Shown here: positions 52,401 through 58,960 of the stretch, one piece after another
Numbering within the stretch: the stretch's first letter is position 1
Layout: every line of letters starts with the position of its first letter
Assembly: GCA_035444205.1 (NCBI GenBank)
Contig: DAOMOD010000003.1
Coordinates: 1 to 58,960 of the forward strand
DNA from: DAOMOD01 sp035444205
Lineage (GTDB): Bacteria; Pseudomonadota; Gammaproteobacteria; Xanthomonadales; BPKI01
Reading direction: 5' to 3'
Length of the DNA stretch: 58,960 nucleotides
The notes under the pieces: generated by a model
The model's database searches: none
What the model was told of the DNA's origin: nothing
Seen by the model: only the letters and a program-made list of their open reading frames with translations
Program-made: the position numbers and the translations under genes

Positions 52401-52426
52401 GAAACGGGGCCTTCGGGCCCCGTTTC
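52401..52426 (+). terminator. Intrinsic hairpin terminator after the second subtilisin gene
   Basis: A perfect 11-bp stem (GAAACGGGGCC / GGCCCCGTTTC) with a TTCG tetraloop, 14 bases after the stop codon. The T-run after it is weak (ACGTTTCTTG), while the A-rich left side may also help terminate transcripts from the minus strand. Confidence 0.75.
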
Positions 52427-52434
52427 ACGTTTCT

Positions 52435-52512
52435 TGTAGAGCGGAGCTTGCTACGCTTCAGGCCTCGCGGCACACCGCACCGCTTGAGCCGAGCAAGCTC
52501 GGCTCTACGAAA
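52435..52512. repeat. BIME-like palindromic element between convergent genes
   Basis: Left arm GTAGAGCGGAGCTTGCTACG and right arm CCGAGCAAGCTCGGCTCTAC are inverted copies separated by about 35 bases. The whole element, including the CAGGCC-CGCGGCAC centre, is about 85 percent identical to 15444-15515. It lies between the subtilisin stop and the parE stop. Confidence 0.88.
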
Positions 52513-52532
52513 GGCCAGCACGCCGCGCCGGG

Positions 52533-54422
52533 TCACACCTCGATCGAGGCGAGGTCGCCCTTGTGCTCCAGCCAGTTGCGGCGGTCGGAGGCGCGTTTCT
52601 TGCTGAGCAGCATGTCCATCAACGCCTCGGTGGCGGGCGGGTCGTCCACGGTGAGCTGCACCAGGCGTCTGGTGTCGGGGTGGATGGTGGATTCGCGCAA
52701 CTGCGGCGGGTTCATCTCGCCGAGGCCCTTGAAGCGGGTCACGGTGACCTGCCCCTTGATCTTCTCCTCTTCGATGCGCTCGAGAAGGATGCGCTTCTCG
52801 TCCTCGTCGAGCGCGTAGAAAACCTGCTTGCCCACGTCCACCCGATACAGGGGCGGCATCGCCACGTACACGTGCCCGGCCCGCACCAGCGCCGGAAAAT
52901 GGCGCAGGAACAGGGCGCACAGCAAGGTGGCGATGTGCAGGCCGTCGGAATCAGCATCGGCGAGGATGATGATGCGGCCGTAGCGAAGGCCCGACAGATC
53001 GTCCTTGCCCGGATCGCAACCGATGGCCACGGCGAGGTCGTGCACTTCGGTCGAGGCCAGTACGCCCGAGGATTCGACTTCCCAGGTGTTCAGGATCTTG
53101 CCACGCAGCGGCAGGATGGCCTGAAAGCCCTTGTCGCGCGCCTGCTTGGCGGAACCGCCGGCGGAATCGCCCTCGACCAGGAACAGTTCGGTACGGGCGA
53201 GATCGGTGTCGCTGCAGTCGGCCAGCTTGCCGGGCAGGGCGGGGCCGCTGGTGATCTTCTTGCGCACCACGATGCGGTCGCGCTTGAGCCGCACCTGCGC
53301 GCGTTCGATGGCGAGCTGGGCGATCTTCTCGCCGAGTTCCACATGCTGGTTGAGCCACAGGCTGAAGGCGTCGTGGACGATGCCCTCGACCAGTTGCGCG
53401 GCGGAGCGCGAAGACAGGCGTTCCTTGGTCTGGCCGGAGAACTGCGGCTCGATCAGCTTCACCGAGAGAATGAAGGCGAGCCGGTCCCAGACGTCCTCGG
53501 GCGCGATCTTCACGCCGCGCGGCAACAGGTTGCGGAAGTCGCAGAACTCGCGCAGCGCGTCGGTGAGGCCGCTGCGCAGGCCGTTGACGTGGGTGCCGAA
53601 CTGGGCGGTGGGAATCAGGTTGACGTAGCTTTCCTGGACCAGCTCGCCTTCCGGCACCCAGGCCAGCGCCCATTCGCAGTGTTCGCCGCCGCGTTCGGCG
53701 CGGCCGGTGAACAGTTCCGCCGGCAGCCGCTCATGTTCGGCGAGAAGGCCGGACAGGTAGTCGCTGAGGCCCTCCTGGTACAGCCACTGCTCCTTCTCGC
53801 CGCTCGACTCGTCGAACAGCGACACCGAAAGGCCCGGACACAGCACCGCCTTGGCGCGCAGCAGGTGACGCAGGCGCGCCAGCGAAATCTTCGGCGAGTC
53901 GAAGTACTGCGGGTCCGGCCAGAAGCGCAGGCGCGTGCCGGTATTGCGCCGGCCGACCTGGCCTACCACTTCGAGGTCGCTGGCGCGATCGCCATCGGCG
54001 AAGGTCATCCGGTACTCCTGACCATCGCGTCGGATGTGCACCTCGACGCGTGTCGACAGCGCGTTCACCACGCTGACGCCAACGCCGTGCAGGCCGCCGG
54101 AGAAACTGTAGCTGCTCTTGTTGAACTTGCCGCCAGCGTGCAGGCGGGTGAGGATCAGTTCGATGCCGGGAATGCCTTCCTCGGGGTGGATATCGACCGG
54201 CATGCCGCGGCCGTCGTCGGTCACCTCCACCGAGCCGTCCTTGAACACCGTCACCTCGATGGACCTGGCGTGGCCGGACAGCGCCTCGTCCACCGCATTG
54301 TCCACCACTTCCATGGCGAGGTGGTTGGGACGGGTGGTGTCGGTGTACATGCCGGGCCGGCGCTTGACCGGCTCCAGGCCGGACAGGACCTCGATATCGG
54401 CGGCGATGTAGCGGCTGCTCAT
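52533..54422 (-). CDS. parE: DNA topoisomerase IV subunit B
   Basis: A 629-residue ATPase subunit of topoisomerase IV, which decatenates chromosomes. The GHKL ATP site has EVVDNAVDEALSG, VTDDGRGMPVD and GGLHGVGVSVVNALS. The TOPRIM domain has ELFLVEGDSAGGSAKQARD and the metal-binding DADSDG. The ParE rather than GyrB identity rests on GLEPVKRRPGMYTDTTRPNHL, the GIPGIELILTRLHAGGKFN block and the short C-terminus. The partner parC is not in the window. It is downstream of, and in line with, the mnmA-hflD operon after a 103-base gap. Confidence 0.95.
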   Translation of the reverse strand: MSSRYIAADIEVLSGLEPVKRRPGMYTDTTRPNHLAMEVVDNAVDEALSGHARSIEVTVFKDGSVEVTDDGRGMPVDIHPEEGIPGIELILTRLHAGGKFNKSSYSFSGGLHGVGVSVVNALSTRVEVHIRRDGQEYRMTFADGDRASDLEVVGQVGRRNTGTRLRFWPDPQYFDSPKISLARLRHLLRAKAVLCPGLSVSLFDESSGEKEQWLYQEGLSDYLSGLLAEHERLPAELFTGRAERGGEHCEWALAWVPEGELVQESYVNLIPTAQFGTHVNGLRSGLTDALREFCDFRNLLPRGVKIAPEDVWDRLAFILSVKLIEPQFSGQTKERLSSRSAAQLVEGIVHDAFSLWLNQHVELGEKIAQLAIERAQVRLKRDRIVVRKKITSGPALPGKLADCSDTDLARTELFLVEGDSAGGSAKQARDKGFQAILPLRGKILNTWEVESSGVLASTEVHDLAVAIGCDPGKDDLSGLRYGRIIILADADSDGLHIATLLCALFLRHFPALVRAGHVYVAMPPLYRVDVGKQVFYALDEDEKRILLERIEEEKIKGQVTVTRFKGLGEMNPPQLRESTIHPDTRRLVQLTVDDPPATEALMDMLLSKKRASDRRNWLEHKGDLASIEV

Positions 54423-54525
54423 GCGGGTTCGGATGCGTGCGAGTGGGGGCGGCGCAGGATGGCCCCATCCGGGGCGCGATACAAGACTTGCGCAAATCGT
54501 CCCACGCTGCCGAGGGCAGCGCCGC

Positions 54526-54951
54526 TCAGGCGCCCTGTCGTGCCGCCGCAGCCGTCACCTGCTCCTCGACCACGCCCTTCCACAGCTTCTCGAATTCGTC
54601 CAGAAGCTGGCCGTAGGACTGCGCTTCGGTCCTGATTCTGGCACTGTCGATGGCCTGCTGGCTGGACCAGATCGACGCGCGCCGTTCCTCGCGCGCCGTC
54701 GACTCGGCCACGCCATAGAGGAACCCGCTGCGCACATCGAACAGGGCCGCCGAAGCCGTGGTGGTGACGTGCGCGCGCTTGTTGCGCAGGAATCCGAGCG
54801 ACACGATCGCCAGCGGCCCGATATCGGTCCCCTCGACGCTGAATCGGGTATCCACCGTGTACAGCAGCAGCAGGTCGGCCCTCAACTGCGCTGCGGCGTG
54901 GCGGAGTTCGCGCATCGAATTCAGGCGTTCCGGCAGCAGGATACGACTCAT
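54526..54951 (-). CDS. Small protein of unknown function, possibly a shortened lipoprotein homologue
   Basis: A 141-residue protein whose start (MSRILLPERLNSMREL) overlaps the hflD stop by four bases. The body has DLLLLYTVDTRFSVEGTDIGPLAIVSLGFL, then HVTTTASAALFDVRSGFLYGVAESTARE and a C-terminal helix (SYGQLLDEFEKLWKGVVEEQV). The pattern recalls the core of xanthomonad outer-membrane lipoproteins of about 200 residues, but here there is no signal peptide or lipobox. Either the N-terminal half has been lost or this is a cytoplasmic form. I cannot name a family. Confidence 0.65.
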   Translation of the reverse strand: MSRILLPERLNSMRELRHAAAQLRADLLLLYTVDTRFSVEGTDIGPLAIVSLGFLRNKRAHVTTTASAALFDVRSGFLYGVAESTAREERRASIWSSQQAIDSARIRTEAQSYGQLLDEFEKLWKGVVEEQVTAAAARQGA

Positions 54952-55553
54952 CGTCGAATCAGATCGTCGCCGATGGCAAGTGCCCGACCGCGCTGCCAGA
55001 CCAGCTTCCACGGGCGACCGCCCAACTGCCGCCATAGAACCGCGGCGCGCACTGCGGCCAGCAGCAGGGCGCGTACGGTCGCCACGCATTCCGGCCTGGC
55101 CAGGTGCTGCGGGTTGCCGCGCACCGAGATCCGCACCGGCAGGGTGCTTAGGGTCTGTGCGTACAGCCCGCCCAGGGCATCGATTACGAGTGGATGGTCG
55201 GCGCCGTGTTGGTTGGCGCTGGGCTCGATGCTGCGCAGCCCCTCGCGCAGCGCCATGCCGAGGTCGCGGCGACGCAGGAACTTGCGTTCCACCTGAAGAA
55301 GATTGACTGCCAGCCGCAGCATCTGGGCGTCGGAGCCTGGGCTGTGCAGCAGGTCCCGCAGTGCATCGAGTCCATAGCGCAACGAGGCCACACCGCCGAA
55401 CACCGCTTCGGTGCTGTCGGCATCGATGCGAAACACGCTTTCCAGGCTGGTCCGCATCGGTGCCTGCGGTGCATCGCCGTGCTCGGCCATGCGTCGCACC
55501 AGGCGCAGCGCCTGCATCAGGCCGGCCAGGGCGATGACCTGGTCGCGGGTCAT
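54948..55553 (-). CDS. hflD: HflD-like high frequency lysogenization protein
   Basis: A 201-residue membrane-associated protein, mostly helical. It begins MTRDQVIALAGLMQALRLVRRMA, and has the family segments DSTEAVFGGVASLRYGLDALRDLL, LLQVERKFLRRRDL and VRALLLAAVRAAVLWRQLGGRPWKLVWQR. In E. coli HflD binds phage lambda CII and is otherwise poorly understood. Its start overlaps the mnmA stop; the gene pair mnmA-hflD is conserved. The usual downstream purB is missing here. Confidence 0.92.
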   Translation of the reverse strand: MTRDQVIALAGLMQALRLVRRMAEHGDAPQAPMRTSLESVFRIDADSTEAVFGGVASLRYGLDALRDLLHSPGSDAQMLRLAVNLLQVERKFLRRRDLGMALREGLRSIEPSANQHGADHPLVIDALGGLYAQTLSTLPVRISVRGNPQHLARPECVATVRALLLAAVRAAVLWRQLGGRPWKLVWQRGRALAIGDDLIRR

Positions 55554-56668
55554 GCCGCCCGCGCCTCGTTCAGGCCCCCCAAGGGCGCATCGGTGGCTTC
55601 GATGGTGCCGCCGCCCAGGCATACCTCGTCGCGGTACAGCACCAGCGCCTGCCCGGGCGTGACCGCACGCTGCTGGCGGGCGAACTCAAGGTCGAGGCTG
55701 CCGTCGTCCCGCATGCGGGCGCGGCAGGGTTCGTCCTGCTGGCGGTAGCGGGTCTTGGCCGTGCATTCGAACTCGCCTGCGGGCGGCGCACCGTCGACAA
55801 AAGACAGTTCGCGGGCCAGCAGCCGTCGCGACATCAGCCAGGGATGGTCGTGGCCCTGGCCGACGATCAGAACGTTGTCGCGGACGCGCTTGGCCAGCAC
55901 GTACCAGGGCGTTTCACCGGTGCCGCGCACGCCGCCGATGCCAAGGCCCTGGCGCTGGCCCAGGGTGAAGTAGGCGACACCGGGATGCTCGCCGACTGTG
56001 ACGCCTTCCGGCGTGCGCATCTCGCCCGGCTGGCCGGGCAGGTAGCGCGACAGGAACTCGCGGAAGTTGTCCGGACCGATGAAGCAGATGCCGGTGGAAT
56101 CCTTCTTGGCGTGGGTGGGCAGCCCGGCTTCGCGGGCCAGTGTGCGCACCTGCGCCTTGGGCAGTTCTCCCACCGGAAACAGGGTGGCGGCAAGCTGATC
56201 CTGGCCCAGGGTATAGAGGAAGTAGCTCTGGTCCTTGCCGCCATCGCAACCGCGCAAGAGCAGGTAGCGGTCGTGCTCGCGGCCGATGCGGGCGTAGTGG
56301 CCGGTGGCGATGCGCCCGGCGCCAAGATCGCGCGCCTGGTCCAGAAAGGTGCGGAACTTGATCTCGCGGTTGCACAGGATGTCCGGGTTCGGTGTGCGTC
56401 CGGCGCGGTACTCGGCGAGGAAATGCTCGAACACCCCATCCCAGTATTCGGAGGAAAAGTTGCGGGTGTAGAAGGGAATGCCGAGCAGCTCGGCCACCGC
56501 CTCGGCATCGCGCGCATCGTCCTCGGCGCGGCAGGTGCCGTCGCGGTCGTCCTCCTCCCAGTTCTTCATGAACAGGCCGGCGATACTCAGTCCCTGGTGC
56601 TTCAGCAGCAGGGCGGCGACCGAGGAATCCACTCCGCCGGACAGGCCGACGATCGCATCCACGCCCAT
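55550..56668 (-). CDS. mnmA: tRNA-specific 2-thiouridylase
   Basis: A 372-residue enzyme that installs sulfur at wobble U34 of tRNA-Lys, Glu and Gln. The PP-loop is VGLSGGVDSSVAALLL (about 7-22). The catalytic cysteines are Cys99 (TPNPDILCNREIKF) and Cys195 (DSTGICFIG), with the same arrangement as E. coli Cys102/Cys199. It is seven bases downstream of nudJ and overlaps hflD, reproducing the enteric nudJ-mnmA-hflD order. Confidence 0.96.
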   Translation of the reverse strand: MGVDAIVGLSGGVDSSVAALLLKHQGLSIAGLFMKNWEEDDRDGTCRAEDDARDAEAVAELLGIPFYTRNFSSEYWDGVFEHFLAEYRAGRTPNPDILCNREIKFRTFLDQARDLGAGRIATGHYARIGREHDRYLLLRGCDGGKDQSYFLYTLGQDQLAATLFPVGELPKAQVRTLAREAGLPTHAKKDSTGICFIGPDNFREFLSRYLPGQPGEMRTPEGVTVGEHPGVAYFTLGQRQGLGIGGVRGTGETPWYVLAKRVRDNVLIVGQGHDHPWLMSRRLLARELSFVDGAPPAGEFECTAKTRYRQQDEPCRARMRDDGSLDLEFARQQRAVTPGQALVLYRDEVCLGGGTIEATDAPLGGLNEARAA

Positions 56669-56675
56669 GGCGGCC

Positions 56676-57155
56676 TCAACCGGCCTGGAAGCGCTGCACG
56701 GCGCTGATCGGCAGGGGCGGATGGGCGAGGAAGTCGTCCAGCGAACGCAGCACCAGCGGCGTGCGCAGGTTCCATGAACCGAGCGCCACCTCGTCGCGCG
56801 AAAGCCAAAGCGCGCGCAGGATGCCGCGGTCCAGCGGCTGTGCATCCAGGTGTCGCAGCGGTTCCGCCGCGAAGGTGAAGCGCAGCATGTCGCGACCGCC
56901 GTTGGGGCTGCGCCACTGGTAGACGCCGATCAGGCCGGTGATCTCCACCTCCCAGGCGCTTTCCTCGGCGGTTTCCCTGATTGCCGCGTCGATCAGCGAT
57001 TCGTCCGCCTCCAGGTGGCCCGCCGGCTGGTTGAGGACGCGCTGGCCGCGGATGCTCTCCTCGACGAACAGGAAACGACCATCGACGGCGACCACGGTCG
57101 CCACCGTGACATCCGGGCGCCAATGACTGCTGTCGGCCTCGAGTTCGTGAATCAT
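56676..57155 (-). CDS. nudJ: Nudix hydrolase NudJ-like
   Basis: A 159-residue pyrophosphohydrolase. The Nudix box is GHLEADESLIDAAIRETAEESAW (about 45-67), matching Gx5Ex7REUxEExGU except Ala instead of the last Gly. In E. coli NudJ hydrolyses nucleoside di/triphosphates and hydroxymethylpyrimidine pyrophosphate. The start at 57155 (MIHELEADSSHWRPDVTVATVV) is chosen because the longer frame reads into the clpS control region. First gene of the nudJ-mnmA-hflD transcript. Confidence 0.9.
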   Translation of the reverse strand: MIHELEADSSHWRPDVTVATVVAVDGRFLFVEESIRGQRVLNQPAGHLEADESLIDAAIRETAEESAWEVEITGLIGVYQWRSPNGGRDMLRFTFAAEPLRHLDAQPLDRGILRALWLSRDEVALGSWNLRTPLVLRSLDDFLAHPPLPISAVQRFQAG

Positions 57156-57365
57156 TGTTGCATCCGTGGGTTGCAGCCGCCCAAGCTTACACGAGCATCC
57201 TGTCGTCGGGCTGCCCCGACTGCCCCGGAAACACGGGGATCGGCGTTGCTGCCGTGGTTTGCCGGCGGCATCGAGGCGGAGCGCGACAGCACGCCTGGTG
57301 TGGCGCAGCCGACGGCCGGTATCCGCGACCGCCTTGAATCCCGCTGCGCCGCCGCCACTCAGTCG

Positions 57366-57371
57366 TATACT
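57366..57371 (+). promoter_or_regulatory. Candidate -10 element of clpS
   Basis: TATACT, a 5 of 6 match to -10, 29 bases upstream of the clpS ATG in the divergent nudJ/clpS gap. The nearest TTGAAT (57334) is 26 bases away, too far for a normal -35. Confidence 0.4.
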
Positions 57372-57400
57372 GACGGCCAAGGCAGGTTCTTTCCACATCC

Positions 57401-57727
57401 ATGGCTGAACGTCGAGAACGGCCGGGCGAACAGGAACACGGCGTAGCGGTGGAAGCCGCCAAACCGGAGGTCGAACGCCCGCCGATGTACCAGGTGGTGC
57501 TGCTGAACGACGATTACACCCCGATGGACTTTGTGATCGTCGTGCTGCAGACATTCTTCGCCATGACCCGCGAACGAGCCACGCGGGTCATGTTGCATGT
57601 GCATACCCGCGGCAAGGGCATCTGCGGGGTGTTTACGCGCGAGGTGGCCGAAACCAAGGTCACCCAGGTGAACGAATTTTCGCGCGGCCACCAGCATCCG
57701 CTGCTTTGCACGATGGAAAAGGCTTGA
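57401..57727 (+). CDS. clpS: ATP-dependent Clp protease adaptor ClpS
   Basis: A 108-residue adaptor delivering N-degron substrates to ClpAP. The folded core starts at about residue 28: MYQVVLLNDDYTPMDFVIVVLQTFF (binding Asn and Asp in LNDDYTPM), then VMLHVHTRGKGICGVFTREVAETKV, with the conserved His and a C-terminal HPLLCTMEKA. A disordered N-terminal tail of about 27 residues enters the ClpA channel. It is followed by clpA after 32 bases, the standard order. Confidence 0.96.
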   Translation: MAERRERPGEQEHGVAVEAAKPEVERPPMYQVVLLNDDYTPMDFVIVVLQTFFAMTRERATRVMLHVHTRGKGICGVFTREVAETKVTQVNEFSRGHQHPLLCTMEKA

Positions 57728-57759
57728 GTAACGCCGGTGTTCCGGCCTAGGCTTGGACC

Positions 57760-58960
<1,201 letters not shown>

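Noticed and set aside
57728..57759. A small hairpin (GCCGG-TGTT-CCGGC) after clpS as a terminator
   Set aside because: The stem is only five pairs with no T-run, and clpA follows directly, as expected for one transcript.

Overview
The window is high-GC DNA from a free-living gammaproteobacterium, most likely of the Xanthomonadales/Lysobacterales (Rhodanobacteraceae- or Lysobacter-like). This is inferred from gene order (pyrG-kdsA-eno-ftsB-ispD-ispF-truD-surE-pcm-yqaA-nlpD and yhbY/rlmE-ftsH-folP-glmM), a type-B ribosomal protein L36, several families of short palindromic intergenic repeats typical of that group, and a CRP/Clp-type palindrome. Genes are packed into operons with many 1-8 base stop/start overlaps. 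No tRNA, rRNA, phage, transposase or CRISPR array was seen. One 10-N assembly gap lies inside the first gene.

Layout. 1-267: intergenic repeats. 268-7413: an alpha-2-macroglobulin-like lipoprotein diverges from a secreted subtilisin across a 423-base region holding a near-consensus CRP/Clp palindrome. 7621-15330: an RND efflux cassette with one membrane-fusion lipoprotein and two different pumps. 15558-21309 (minus strand): small secreted protein, agmatine deiminase, N-carbamoylputrescine amidase, TraB/PrgY membrane protein and a DUF349 protein, all overlapping. 21475-21600: rpmJ. 21810-25508 (minus): a secreted VOC-fold protein, an SRPBCC protein and the ergothioneine pair egtB-egtD. 25667-33451 (plus): CTP synthase, KDO8P synthase, enolase, FtsB, IspD, IspF and TruD, with an unfamiliar Sel1-like protein inserted between kdsA and eno. 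33687-38354: a small lipoprotein, an Smr protein, then surE-pcm-yqaA-nlpD, an Mth938-like protein and yhbY. 38424-45524: rlmE, ftsH, folP, a DUF3829 protein, glmM and a 2-oxoglutarate oxygenase, with two heptanucleotide repeat arrays around folP. 45645-52386: a secreted accessory cluster of a 14-repeat propeller-like protein, a Cys-rich SpoIID-like protein and a second subtilisin; the first two end in the same short tail (FADGFE). 52533-58960: parE, a small unknown protein, hflD, mnmA and nudJ on the minus strand, then clpS and a clpA cut off by the window end.

How the parts fit: most of the window is core metabolism and cell-envelope biology (CMP-KDO and peptidoglycan precursors, isoprenoids, division, AAA+ proteolysis, tRNA modification). 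The accessory material is mainly secreted proteolysis and envelope proteins. The most intriguing arrangements are the divergent protease / protease-trap pair with a CRP-like site between them, the shared FADGFE tail, the REP/BIME-like elements in every roomy gap between convergent genes, and the related heptamer arrays GGGCCTA and GGGCACA.
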